NCBI RefSeq assembly: GCF_040932435.1
Contig: NZ_JBFQGA010000014.1
Coordinates: 27,265 to 91,264 of the forward strand
Reading direction: 5' to 3'
Length of the DNA: 64,000 nucleotides
Source of the DNA: Kluyvera sp040932435
Lineage (GTDB): Bacteria > Pseudomonadota > Gammaproteobacteria > Enterobacterales > Enterobacteriaceae
Each line of letters begins with the position of its first letter. Positions within the stretch are counted from its first letter, which is position 1. Below are positions 17,152 to 25,436 of this stretch, piece by piece. The notes below the pieces were generated by a model. The model searched no databases. It had not been told where the DNA came from and saw only the letters and a list, made by a program, of their open reading frames with translations. The translations under genes and the position numbers were made by a program.

Positions 17152-17174
17152 CCCCGCTTCGGCGGGGTTTTTTG
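17152..17174 (+). terminator. intrinsic terminator after proM copy 2
   Basis: CCCCGC-TTCG-GCGGGG hairpin with a stable UUCG-type tetraloop, followed by seven Ts. Confidence 0.93.
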
Positions 17175-17262
17175 TTTTCTGTCTTTTGGCACACTCCACT
17201 TTTCCCACTTTGGTTCCCCTTCTTTTAGCGTCAAAAAAACAGTCATCTTTATGTAACTGAAG

Positions 17263-17292
17263 GTGTCATCCCTCTGGCTCCTGTGACATAAT
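17263..17292 (+). promoter_or_regulatory. sigma-70 promoter of glmZ
   Basis: CATAAT -10 at 17287-17292 lies eight bases before the GlmZ 5' end; GTGTCA at 17263-17268 is a moderate -35 with an 18-base spacer. I looked for a sigma-54 GG-N10-GC element at the right distance, as some relatives have for glmZ, and did not find one. Confidence 0.6.
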
Positions 17293-17299
17293 GCGCCGC

Positions 17300-17506
17300 G
17301 TAGATGCTCATTCCATCTCTTATGCTCGCCTTACGGCCTCATAAACCCAGGAATGATGCAGAGCCGTTTACGGTGCTTATCGTCCGCTGACAGATGTCGC
17401 TTTAGCCTCATCAGACACCATGGACATAACGTTGAGTGAAGCACCTATTATGTTGTCGAATTAAACCTGTTTAACGCCTGCTCTCAAAAAGAGCAGGCGT
17501 TTTTTT
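17300..17506 (+). ncRNA. glmZ: GlmZ small RNA
   Basis: 207-base region closely matching E. coli GlmZ (SraJ) as I recall it, the same length: the 5' GTAGATGCTCATTCCATCTC, the central GAGCCGTTTACGGTGCTTATCG hairpin region, CAGACACCATGGACA, and GTTGAGTGAAGCACC in the 3' half, ending in an ACGCCTGCTC/GAGCAGGCGT terminator with seven Ts. GlmZ pairs with the glmS leader with Hfq and activates glucosamine-6-phosphate synthase translation; RapZ and RNase E cleave it, and GlmY protects it. Location next to hemY is the conserved one. Confidence 0.95.
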
Positions 17507-17534
17507 ATGGTAAAAATTGGCTGGGTTAGGCGCA

Positions 17535-17560
17535 TAAAAAAGGGGCCAGATGGCCCCTTT
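17535..17560 (-). terminator. intrinsic terminator of the hemCDXY operon
   Basis: On the minus strand, AAAGGGGCCA pairs with TGGCCCCTTT (plus-strand 17539-17548 and 17551-17560), followed by a run of Ts (plus-strand As from 17535). It lies 17 bases beyond the hemY stop. Confidence 0.9.
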
Positions 17561-17576
17561 CGATAGACGTTAAACA

Positions 17577-18773
17577 TTACGCCGGTGGGTTGTTTTGTAG
17601 CGTCAGCATCAGCCCATCGCGGCGCATTGTCGCGGCTTCTTCCGGCTGCTTCAGGCGGTCTAACACATCGGCAAGCCACGCGTAATCGAAGGCGTCTGGA
17701 CGCTGCTTAAGCGCGGCGCGGAAGGCCAAGCTTGCTTCCTGCCACTCGCCGTGTTTCATCAGCGATTGGCCTAGCGTGCTCCACAACAATGGACGATCGC
17801 CGACCGTTTTGATCTGCTGGCGCAGCAGTTTTTCCATCTGCTCCGGATTGTTGGTGTGCAGACGCGGGATCAGCATGACGAGACGATCGTCATACTGTCG
17901 CTTCAGGCCATCAATGATGATCTGCTGAGCGGTGTCATGATCGTCACATTCAATCAAGTGATCGGCGATGGCAACTTGGAGCGGAACCTGATGACGTGTC
18001 TTGCGGCTCTGGTTTCTCCACCACTCGCGTAGCCCTTCGCTGCCCCGATCGGCGCGCGCTTGGTCCATCAGACCAATCCATGCCTGTTGTTCCAGCGCGG
18101 CACGGTGAGCATCGTCGCCGACCTGTGCTTTCGCCATTGACGGGATGATGTCCAGCAGCGAACTCCATGCGCCGGTTTGAATATAGGCCTGCTCGGCCAA
18201 ACGTAGCACTTCCGGGTGACGTGGCGCTATTTCTAGCAGCTTATCGACGCCGTGGCGCGCCGCGTGGGTTTCGTTACGCGCAAGCTGCAAGCGAACGCGA
18301 GTGATTTCAACCGGGATAATATCGTTGCCAGCGCTTTCTGCCGCACGCTGCAGATGCTGATTCGCACGGGCTTCATCGCCACGCTGCTGCGCCGCTTCCG
18401 CAGCCAGCAGATAATTCACCACCGGCTGCGCCGCGTGGTCGGCATTTTTCGACATCAGTTTTTCAACTTGCTGATAATCACCTTCGGCCAGCTTCAGCAG
18501 CGCTTGCTCTGTTTGCTTGCGCGCGCGGCGGCTTTTACGCCCTACAAACCAGCCGCGGGTATGGGCACCGGTACGGAAAATGCGGCGTAGTATCCATTCC
18601 AGCGCGAACAGCACCACCATCACCAGAATCATGATGATGACCAGCCCGGTGACGCTGGTTTCAATGTTGTAGTTGTCCGTCTGGATCAGCACGTAGCCCT
18701 GATGTCCTGCGATCATTGGGCCTACGACGATGCCCGCAATCAGCAGTGCAAAGAGTAAGAGAACTTTCAGCAT
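17577..18773 (-). CDS. hemY: HemY, haem-operon TPR membrane protein
   Basis: 398 residues, as in E. coli. Two hydrophobic segments at the N-terminus (about 1-24 and 40-62) are followed by a cytoplasmic or peripheral domain of TPR-like helical repeats (LLAAEAAQQRGDEARANQHLQRAAE, FRAALKQRPDAFDYAWLADVL). Despite its name the enterobacterial protein is not the protoporphyrinogen oxidase of Bacillus; its biochemical role in haem synthesis is not settled. Last gene of hemCDXY, three bases after hemX. Confidence 0.94.
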   Translation of the reverse strand: MLKVLLLFALLIAGIVVGPMIAGHQGYVLIQTDNYNIETSVTGLVIIMILVMVVLFALEWILRRIFRTGAHTRGWFVGRKSRRARKQTEQALLKLAEGDYQQVEKLMSKNADHAAQPVVNYLLAAEAAQQRGDEARANQHLQRAAESAGNDIIPVEITRVRLQLARNETHAARHGVDKLLEIAPRHPEVLRLAEQAYIQTGAWSSLLDIIPSMAKAQVGDDAHRAALEQQAWIGLMDQARADRGSEGLREWWRNQSRKTRHQVPLQVAIADHLIECDDHDTAQQIIIDGLKRQYDDRLVMLIPRLHTNNPEQMEKLLRQQIKTVGDRPLLWSTLGQSLMKHGEWQEASLAFRAALKQRPDAFDYAWLADVLDRLKQPEEAATMRRDGLMLTLQNNPPA

Positions 18774-18776
18774 TGA

Positions 18777-19985
18777 TTATTCTCCTTGCGGCGCGGCGGC
18801 GGCTGGCTGCTCTTGTGCAGGCTCCGTCACGGCTGGTTGTGCATCAACGGGCGCACTGGCGACAGGCTGAGCCATCAGGTTACGCACACGGGTTTGCATC
18901 AGCTTTTCCAGAATCGGCTGGCTTTGCAGTGTCTCTGGCACATCCATGCTGATACTTTGCTGGCTGAGTTTTTCGATATCATCGAGGAACGCCTTAGTCG
19001 CGGCATCTTCCGTATCGTAGTAAGCGCGAACCCAGGTCGATACGTTATCCAGCGCCTGTTTGTAGGTCTCATCCTGATGGCGAGGCACCGCTTGCACGGC
19101 GGCTAACAGCTGGGAACGAATATTTTCCCGCAGGTAGATATCCTGGTTTGGTGCCAACAGCGGTACGGCAGTCTCATCACGACGGCGGATGGTGATAAAG
19201 CTGTCCATAAAGCTCTGCCAGCTTTTTTGCAGGTTCACGCGCCATTCACCGAGCGATGCCGATAGCTCGCTATCGTCATTGTCCATCGGCGAATCATCGT
19301 TGTTGTTGTCCGCCAGACGCAGGTTATCCACTTGGTTTGCCAACTGGTTAACCTTGAGAATGATGCCGTCGTAATCTACCTGTGAAACCGCAGCGAGACT
19401 GGCGATATCTTCAGTTAATGCCCGGCGAGCGGTGATTAAGCTCGGATCGTTCATGTCGGCAAGGCTAGCGTCGGCGCTTTTTAGCAGCGCGGCGGCAGTG
19501 GTGACGTCCTGGTCGCTCCAAAGTTTGCGACCGGCCAGCTTGACGAGAAAATCGGACTGCGAGAGGAGCCAGGTTTTCGCGTCGGTACCGGAGATTGCCG
19601 CCACTTTTTGCTGCACTTCATCCAGCTGTTTGGCCATTTCATCCTGCTGGGATTTCGCCGCGTTCAGCTCTTGCGCCTGCTGTTTGATGGTCGTTTCCAG
19701 CGCCTCTTTCTGCGCATCTTGGGCTTTTTGCAGCGCGATGAGCTGATTCGCGAGGGTGTCGCTAGTCGAGGTTTGGTTGACGGCCTGCTGTTTACCCCAG
19801 CCGTACAGGCCAATGCCTGCCGCGAGCGCAATGGCGATAGCAACCGCGCTCAGCACGAGGCTGGTTTTTCCGCTGTTATTTTTTTTCTCAGCATTTTCTG
19901 GCTTATGAGATTCGGGCTGCGGCGTGACGTTCACGGCATCCACGGACTCTTCAACCACGGCGGAGTTCTCTTTTTGTTCCGTCAT
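18777..19985 (-). CDS. hemX: HemX, uroporphyrinogen-operon membrane protein
   Basis: 402 residues from the ATG at 19985 (MTEQKENSAVV), which overlaps the hemD stop by one base; an upstream in-frame ATG at 19997 is inside hemD and lacks family support. Acidic N-terminal tail, one membrane segment (about 43-64, LVLSAVAIAIALAAGIGLYGW), then a periplasmic coiled-coil (about 70-125) and a helical domain. Often called a putative uroporphyrinogen C-methyltransferase, but no SAM-methyltransferase motif is visible. Alanine/proline/glutamine-rich C-terminus. Confidence 0.93.
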   Translation of the reverse strand: MTEQKENSAVVEESVDAVNVTPQPESHKPENAEKKNNSGKTSLVLSAVAIAIALAAGIGLYGWGKQQAVNQTSTSDTLANQLIALQKAQDAQKEALETTIKQQAQELNAAKSQQDEMAKQLDEVQQKVAAISGTDAKTWLLSQSDFLVKLAGRKLWSDQDVTTAAALLKSADASLADMNDPSLITARRALTEDIASLAAVSQVDYDGIILKVNQLANQVDNLRLADNNNDDSPMDNDDSELSASLGEWRVNLQKSWQSFMDSFITIRRRDETAVPLLAPNQDIYLRENIRSQLLAAVQAVPRHQDETYKQALDNVSTWVRAYYDTEDAATKAFLDDIEKLSQQSISMDVPETLQSQPILEKLMQTRVRNLMAQPVASAPVDAQPAVTEPAQEQPAAAAPQGE

Positions 19986-20746
19986 TATGGCTTCCAATTT
20001 TGAGAGTTATCTAGTGCGCGCAGCAGCGCATCGTTATCTGCGCTATCGGCAACCTGAATATCCTGCCAGCCCATCTCCTGGGCCTGTCTTGCAATGCGCT
20101 CACTCACCACCAGTAACCGGCATTTAAGTAGCCAGCGTTCCCGGTACCAAAGGGGAATGAGCGTCCAAAGTTGTTGCAGCATCTCGCCGCTGGTAACGAC
20201 TAGCGTTGTGACTTCACGCGACTGCCAACGCATAGCTTCTTCCGCGCCGTCGTAGTGAACAGGGCTGCGTTGATAGCATTCACATACGGTTACCTGTGCG
20301 CCGCGCGCGATGAGCGTCTCGGCCAACAATTCCCTGCCGCCGTTACCGCGAAGGATGAGCGCTTTTTTACCCGCAATATTTTGCAATTCAGGTAATTGTA
20401 GCAACACTTCGCTAATTTCCCGATCTAATGGATAGCGAACGTCAAGACCGCTGACCTGATGCAGCGCCAGCGCCGTGGTGCGTCCGATGGCAAAGTACTG
20501 TGGTGATGCGGGCCAGTGAAGGCGCTGCTGCTGGAGCTGGGCGTGGGCGAAGCTAACTGCGTGCTGCGACAGGGCGAAGACGAGGTCTTCGCTGCCCAGT
20601 ACGCTTAACGCTTGGCCGAGCGTATTGAGTTCACGGCCGGGAGTAAATTCAATAAGCGGGAAACTCCAAGCGACCTGCCCCAGCGCGCGCAAACGGCTGA
20701 CTAACTCTTCACCTTGCGGGGAGGGGCGGGTCACCAGAATGGTCAT
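19985..20746 (-). CDS. hemD: uroporphyrinogen-III synthase
   Basis: Closes hydroxymethylbilane with inversion of ring D to give uroporphyrinogen III, the branch point to haem, sirohaem and cobalamin. 253 residues, a few more than the 246 of E. coli. Recognised by the N-terminal ILVTRPSPQGEELVSRLRALG, the FALSQHAVSFA segment, and LILRGNGGRELLAETLIARGAQVTVCECYQR. It overlaps hemC by four bases and hemX by one, so the three are probably coupled. Confidence 0.95.
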   Translation of the reverse strand: MTILVTRPSPQGEELVSRLRALGQVAWSFPLIEFTPGRELNTLGQALSVLGSEDLVFALSQHAVSFAHAQLQQQRLHWPASPQYFAIGRTTALALHQVSGLDVRYPLDREISEVLLQLPELQNIAGKKALILRGNGGRELLAETLIARGAQVTVCECYQRSPVHYDGAEEAMRWQSREVTTLVVTSGEMLQQLWTLIPLWYRERWLLKCRLLVVSERIARQAQEMGWQDIQVADSADNDALLRALDNSQNWKP

Positions 20747-21684
20747 ACGGCGGCATCTCCGTCATAAACCGCAGCCAAGATTTCGCGGGCACCGTTGTCG
20801 AGCAGCTCATCGGCAAGCTCTACGCCCATTTTTTCCGCATCTTCTGGCTTGCCACGACGTTCGCCGCGTACCGTCTGGCTACCGTCCGGTGAGCCAACCA
20901 ACGCACGCAGCCAAAGCTCGCCATCTTTCAGTTCAGCATAGCTACCAATAGGTACCTGGCAGCCGCCTTCCAGACGCATATTCATTGCCCGCTCGGCACA
21001 AACGCGAATGGCCGTTTCGTCATGATTTAGCGGAGCAAGCAGCGCGCGGGTTTGCTCATCGTCTAGGCGGCATTCAATGCCTACCGCGCCCTGGCCCACA
21101 GCTGGGAGAGACTCTTCCGGCGGCATTGGCTGGCGGATGCGGGCATCTAGCTCAAGGCGTTTTAGCCCGGCAACGGCCAAGATAATGGCATCATAATCGC
21201 CGTTATCGAGTTTACTGAGACGCGTACCAACGTTACCGCGCAGCGAGCGGATCACGAGATCCGGACGACGCTGAGCAATCTGGCACTGGCGGCGCAGGCT
21301 GGAAGTCCCCACGATGCTGCCCGCCGGGAGGTCGTCCATACAGGCGTAATGGTTAGACACGAAGGCGTCACGCGGATCTTCTCGTTCGCAGATGGTGACT
21401 AGGCCCAGCCCTTGTGGGAACTCGACGGGGACATCTTTCATGGAGTGCACGGCGATATCGGCACGACCTTCAAGCAGAGCCAGCTCCAGCTCTTTAACAA
21501 AAAGCCCTTTGCCGCCCACTTTAGCCAGCGGGGTATCAAGGATAATATCGCCGCGGGTCACCATCGGGACAAGCGTCACCGTAAGCCCAGGATGGCAGGC
21601 CATCAGGCGTTCTTGTACGTAGTGCGCTTGCCAGAGAGCGAGCGGACTTTGGCGTGTGGCAATTCTCAAAACTTTGTCTAACAT
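20743..21684 (-). CDS. hemC: hydroxymethylbilane synthase (porphobilinogen deaminase)
   Basis: Polymerises four porphobilinogens into hydroxymethylbilane. From the ATG at 21684 (MLDKVLRIATRQSPLALWQ) the protein has 313 residues, like the mature E. coli enzyme. A second ATG at 21699 adds MTVTS and has the better ribosome-binding site (AAAGGA five bases upstream), so the longer form cannot be excluded. Motifs: VGGKGLFVKELE, VHSMKDVP with the catalytic aspartate loop, GTSSLRRQCQ, SLRGNVGTRL and the dipyrromethane cofactor cysteine in LEGGCQVPIG. First gene of hemCDXY, divergent from cyaA. Confidence 0.95.
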   Translation of the reverse strand: MLDKVLRIATRQSPLALWQAHYVQERLMACHPGLTVTLVPMVTRGDIILDTPLAKVGGKGLFVKELELALLEGRADIAVHSMKDVPVEFPQGLGLVTICEREDPRDAFVSNHYACMDDLPAGSIVGTSSLRRQCQIAQRRPDLVIRSLRGNVGTRLSKLDNGDYDAIILAVAGLKRLELDARIRQPMPPEESLPAVGQGAVGIECRLDDEQTRALLAPLNHDETAIRVCAERAMNMRLEGGCQVPIGSYAELKDGELWLRALVGSPDGSQTVRGERRGKPEDAEKMGVELADELLDNGAREILAAVYDGDAAV

Positions 21685-21699
21685 GCTTGTTACCGTCAT

Positions 21700-22094
21700 T
21701 ATCGTCCTTTGTTCATCCTAACATTGTTGCCTTAATGATGTTAGTTTTCAGGGATTCATACCCTGAACAAATCGCAATGCAGGAAGCATGCCCGTAACGT
21801 AAATGATGGCAGGTATAAACGGGGTTGTGTTTACTGTTTATTACTGGCACTGTCTTGATCGTATACCGGGGTTTACAGCAGCATTCAATGCTACACTTGT
21901 TGTAGTGCAACATTCTTTACGGTCAACCGGCAAGGTGTTAAATTGATCACGTTTTAAACTGATTTTTGTCCGAATTTTGATAACCACAACGGCGGGCGAG
22001 AAACGGTAACGGTTCTTCTTGTTGAAATATTAAAAATCTCCGTGTCTGCACCATCTGATGATACGTCGAGGTTTTGAACATCAGGCGATATGTC
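21700..22094. promoter_or_regulatory. hemC-cyaA divergent intergenic region
   Basis: Promoters for both operons must lie here. For cyaA, TTTACG at 21916-21921 and TAAATT at 21939-21944 (17-base spacer) form a plausible main promoter overlapped by a CRP site, leaving a leader of about 145 bases. In the hemC leader a perfect TTCAGGG/CCCTGAA hairpin lies at 21747-21767. I see no gene in this stretch. Confidence 0.6.
21936..21951 (+). promoter_or_regulatory. CRP-cAMP site over the cyaA promoter
   Basis: TGTTA-N6-TCACG core, flanked by AGG and TTTTA, overlaps the proposed -10 element. In E. coli the same position is where CRP-cAMP represses cyaA, closing a negative feedback loop on cAMP synthesis. 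Confidence 0.8.
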
Positions 22095-24641
22095 TTGTAC
22101 CTCTATATTGAGACGCTTAAACAGAGACTGGATGCCATCAACCAACTGCGTGTAGATCGCGCGCTTGCAGCCATGGGCCCTGCTTTCCAGCAGGTATACA
22201 GTCTACTGCCGACATTACTACATTATCATCATCCGCTGATGCCGGGTTACCTTGACGGTAACGTTCCCAAGGGCATCTGCCTCTACACGCCTGATGAAAC
22301 CCAACGTCATTATCTTGACGAACTCGAACTGCATCGCGGCATGCCGCCGCAGACCTCCGCGCAGGGCGAACTGCCGATTACCGGCATCTACTCGATGGGC
22401 AGCACCTCGTCTGTCGGTCAGAGTTGTTCTTCCGATCTCGATATCTGGGTCTGCCACCAGGCGTGGCTCGATAATGATGAACGCCAATTATTGCAGCGTA
22501 AATGCAGCCTGCTGGAAAGCTGGGCGGCGTCGCTGGGCGTTGAAGTCAGCTTCTTCTTGATCGACGAAAACCGCTTCCGTCACAACGAAAGCGGCAGCCT
22601 CGGCGGTGAAGACTGTGGTTCAACGCAGCATATTTTACTGCTTGATGAGTTTTACCGTACGGCGGTGCGCCTAGCCGGCAAACGTATTCTGTGGAATATG
22701 GTGCCGTGCGAGGAAGAAGAGCATTACGACGATTACGTCATGACGCTCTACGCGCAGGGCGTACTGACGCCAAATGAATGGCTCGACCTCGGTGGATTGA
22801 GCTCGCTCTCTGCCGAAGAGTACTTTGGCGCTAGCCTGTGGCAGCTCTACAAGAGCATCGATTCACCGTATAAAGCGGTGTTGAAAACCCTGCTACTGGA
22901 AGCCTACTCGTGGGAATATCCCAACACCCATCTGCTGGCAAAAGACATTAAACAGCGCCTGCATGACGGCGAGATTGTTTCGTTCGGTCTTGATGCCTAC
23001 TGCATGATGCTGGAGCGTGTAACCGAGTATCTGAAGGCGATTGATGACGAAACTCGCCTTGATCTTGTCCGTCGCTGCTTCTACCTGAAAGTGTGCGAAA
23101 AGCTCAGCCGTGAACGCGCTTGCGTGGGCTGGCGTCGCGAAGTGGTGGGGCAACTGGTGAAAGAGTGGGGCTGGAGCGAAGAGCGCCTAGCAATGCTCGA
23201 CAACCGCGCTAACTGGAAAATCGACCAGGTGCGCGAAGCGCATAACGAGCTGCTCGATGCGATGATGCAGAGCTACCGTAACCTGATCCGTTTCGCCCGT
23301 CGCAATAACCTCAGCGTTTCTGCCAGCCCGCAGGATATCGGCGTGCTGACGCGTAAACTGTACGCGGCGTTTGAAGCATTGCCGGGAAAAGTCACGCTGG
23401 TTAACCCGCAAATATCACCGGATCTTTCCGAACCGAACCTGACTTTTATCTATGTTCCGCCGGGACGCGCCAACCGTACGGGTTGGTATCTTTACAACCG
23501 CGCACCGAACATGGAATCGATAATCAGCCATCAGCCGCTGGAATATAACCGCTATCTCAATAAGCTGGTGGCCTGGGCCTGGTTTAACGGCCTGCTGACT
23601 TCCCGTACGCGCCTGTTTATTAAGGGCAACGAGATTGTCGACCTCGCGAAATTGCAGGAGATGGTGGCTGACGTCTCGCACCACTTCCCGCTACGCCTGC
23701 CGGCACCAACGCCAAAAGCGCTGTACAGCCCGTGCGAAATTCGCCATCTGGCGATTATCGTCAACCTTGAATATGACCCGACAGCGGCCTTCCGCAATCA
23801 GGTGGTGCATTTCGATTTCCGTAAGCTCGACATCTTCAGCTTTGGCGAAGATCAGAAGTGCTTAGTCGGCAGCGTTGACCTGCTGTATCGCAACTCGTGG
23901 AACGAAGTTCGTACCCTGCACTTCAACGGCGAGCAGGCGATGATTGAAGCGCTGAAAACGATTCTTGGCAAAATGCACCAGGATGCTGCGCCGCCAGATA
24001 GCGTAGAAGTGTTCTGCTACAGCCAGCATCTGCGCGGGTTAATTCGTACCCGCGTACAGCAACTGGTGTCGGAATGTATTGAGCTGCGCCTTTCCAGTAC
24101 TCGTCAGGAAACCGGGCGTTTCAAAGCGTTACGCGTCTCCGGGCAGACCTGGGGCTTGTTCTTCGAGCGCCTGAATGTGTCGGTGCAGAAGCTGGAAAAC
24201 GCCATTGAATTCTATGGTGCGATTTCTCATAACAAGCTGCACGGACTCTCGGTGCAGGTTGAGACCAACCATGTGGAACTGCCGCAGGTGGTCGATGGCT
24301 TTGCCAGTGAAGGGATCATCCAGTTCTTCTTTGAAGAGTCGGGTGAAGAGCAGGGCTTTAATATTTATATTCTCGACGAGAGCAATCGCGCAGAGGTCTA
24401 TCACCACTGTGAGGGCAGCAAAGAAGAGCTGGTGCGAGATGTCAGCCGCTTCTACTCGTCATCACACGATCGCTTCACCTACGGCTCCAGCTTTATCAAC
24501 TTCAACCTGCCGCAGTTCTACCAGATTGTGAAGGTTGATGGCCGCACGCAGGTGATCCCGTTCCGCAGCCAGACGCTGACCCCGCCACCGTCCAATAAAG
24601 ACAGCGACAATACTCCGCTGCTGCAACAGTATTTCTCATAA
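22095..24641 (+). CDS. cyaA: class I adenylate cyclase
   Basis: Makes cAMP from ATP; regulated by phosphorylated EIIA-Glc in enteric bacteria. The TTG at 22095 gives 848 residues, exactly the E. coli length, starting (M)YLYIETLKQRLDAINQLR; an ATG at 22074 adds seven unsupported residues. The N-terminal catalytic domain holds GSTSSVGQSCSSDLDIWV (about 102-119), a nucleotidyltransferase G-S...D-x-D metal site. The C-terminal regulatory half is highly conserved up to the variable tail before LLQQYFS. The rare TTG start is known to limit translation in E. coli and appears retained here. Confidence 0.97.
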   Translation: MYLYIETLKQRLDAINQLRVDRALAAMGPAFQQVYSLLPTLLHYHHPLMPGYLDGNVPKGICLYTPDETQRHYLDELELHRGMPPQTSAQGELPITGIYSMGSTSSVGQSCSSDLDIWVCHQAWLDNDERQLLQRKCSLLESWAASLGVEVSFFLIDENRFRHNESGSLGGEDCGSTQHILLLDEFYRTAVRLAGKRILWNMVPCEEEEHYDDYVMTLYAQGVLTPNEWLDLGGLSSLSAEEYFGASLWQLYKSIDSPYKAVLKTLLLEAYSWEYPNTHLLAKDIKQRLHDGEIVSFGLDAYCMMLERVTEYLKAIDDETRLDLVRRCFYLKVCEKLSRERACVGWRREVVGQLVKEWGWSEERLAMLDNRANWKIDQVREAHNELLDAMMQSYRNLIRFARRNNLSVSASPQDIGVLTRKLYAAFEALPGKVTLVNPQISPDLSEPNLTFIYVPPGRANRTGWYLYNRAPNMESIISHQPLEYNRYLNKLVAWAWFNGLLTSRTRLFIKGNEIVDLAKLQEMVADVSHHFPLRLPAPTPKALYSPCEIRHLAIIVNLEYDPTAAFRNQVVHFDFRKLDIFSFGEDQKCLVGSVDLLYRNSWNEVRTLHFNGEQAMIEALKTILGKMHQDAAPPDSVEVFCYSQHLRGLIRTRVQQLVSECIELRLSSTRQETGRFKALRVSGQTWGLFFERLNVSVQKLENAIEFYGAISHNKLHGLSVQVETNHVELPQVVDGFASEGIIQFFFEESGEEQGFNIYILDESNRAEVYHHCEGSKEELVRDVSRFYSSSHDRFTYGSSFINFNLPQFYQIVKVDGRTQVIPFRSQTLTPPPSNKDSDNTPLLQQYFS

Positions 24642-24647
24642 GCTTGA

Positions 24648-24731
24648 TGCCGGATGGCGGCGTAAACGCCTTATCCGGCCAACAAACAGCGCGATACGGT
24701 AGGCCGGATAAGGCGAAGCCGCCATCCGGCA
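24648..24731. repeat. BIME: two inverted REP elements
   Basis: TGCCGGATGGCGGCGTAAAC...TTATCCGGCC at 24648-24680 and its inverted partner TAGGCCGGATAAGGCGAAGC...ATCCGGCA at 24700-24731, about 19 bases apart. It fills the gap between the convergent cyaA and cyaY ends. REP pairs bind gyrase/IHF in some cases and stabilise mRNA 3' ends. Confidence 0.95.
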
Positions 24732-24738
24732 ATCCACC

Positions 24739-25059
24739 TTAACGGAAGCTGACGTTTTCGCCTGCCTGCTGCGTCGCGGCCTGCTCAAGCAGATTCCAGA
24801 AGCTTTCGCCACTGCGATCGCAAATCCACTCGTCGCCTTTCAGGTCAAAATGGTAGCCGCCTTGTTTAGTCGCCAGCCAGACTTGGTGCAGCGGCTCTTG
24901 GCGATTAATAATAATCTTGCTGCCATTTTCAAAGCTGAGGGTCAGCACGCCGCCGTTGATCTCACAGTCGATATCGCTGTCGCCGTCCCAGTCGTCCAGG
25001 CGCTCTTCAATGGTGAGCCACAGGGTGTCGGCTAGGCGATGGAATTCACTGTCGTTCAT
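24739..25059 (-). CDS. cyaY: frataxin-like iron-binding protein CyaY
   Basis: Bacterial frataxin; binds iron and the cysteine desulfurase IscS and modulates Fe-S cluster assembly. From the ATG at 25059 the product is 106 residues (MNDSEFHRLADTLW), the E. coli length; the ATG at 25108 gives an unsupported extension. The acidic helix 1 (EERLDDWDGDSDIDCEINGG) that binds iron and IscS, and the sheet IIINRQEPLHQVWLATKQGGYHFD, are clear. Single gene, convergent with cyaA. Confidence 0.96.
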   Translation of the reverse strand: MNDSEFHRLADTLWLTIEERLDDWDGDSDIDCEINGGVLTLSFENGSKIIINRQEPLHQVWLATKQGGYHFDLKGDEWICDRSGESFWNLLEQAATQQAGENVSFR

Positions 25060-25197
25060 TATCGTTTCCCGTTTTTTAGTGATGCGGCAGTATAGCGTGA
25101 AATAAATCACGTTGCAGTCAGGCGCTTAACGCTTGCTTTTGCGCCTTCTCCTGCGATGATAGAAAATAGAAAGAATTGAACTACAGGCATCCAAAGA

Positions 25198-25401
25198 ATG
25201 AATAAGATTTTCCGACCGCTGGCGGTGTTACTCGCATTGTTTAGCCTTGCTGGCTGCGGCCTCAAAGGCCCACTCTATTTCCCACCGGCAGATAAAACGG
25301 CGGCCCCTCCGACTAAACCGGTGACGCCTCCGGTGCAAAGTGACGCACCTGACCGCAACGACCGCGGTGATAACGGTGGTCCGACGCAGGTTAATTACTA
25401 A
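25198..25401 (+). CDS. lptM: LptM (YifL) lipoprotein, LPS-transport assembly factor
   Basis: 67-residue lipoprotein. The signal peptide ends in a lipobox LAGC with the lipidated cysteine at residue 20, followed by GLKGPLYFPPADK, the conserved mature N-terminus. The rest is proline-rich and disordered, ending QVNY. In E. coli LptM helps oxidative maturation and assembly of the LptDE outer-membrane translocon by resembling LPS. It sits 35 bases ahead of dapF. Confidence 0.94.
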   Translation: MNKIFRPLAVLLALFSLAGCGLKGPLYFPPADKTAAPPTKPVTPPVQSDAPDRNDRGDNGGPTQVNY

Positions 25402-25436
25402 TTAATACGTTCTGTTCCGCGCAATTGGAGTAGATG

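Larger units (their letters stand above)
16852..17174 (+). repeat. tandem duplication of spacer, proM and terminator
   Basis: Two units offset by 174-175 bases. Each starts with ACGAATTGAAC (16852 and 17026), then a similar AT-rich spacer ending GCAGTA(A/T)GCA, the identical tRNA-Pro, ACCAATTTTGAA and a hairpin terminator. The tRNAs are identical while spacers and terminators have diverged, as expected of an old duplication whose tRNA copies are held by selection or gene conversion. Confidence 0.9.

Noticed and set aside
17180..17292. Sigma-54 promoter or GlrR sites ahead of glmZ
   Set aside because: TGGCTC and TGGCAC occur, but no GC doublet lies at the required 10-base spacing, and TGTC/GACA pairs are not spaced N10.
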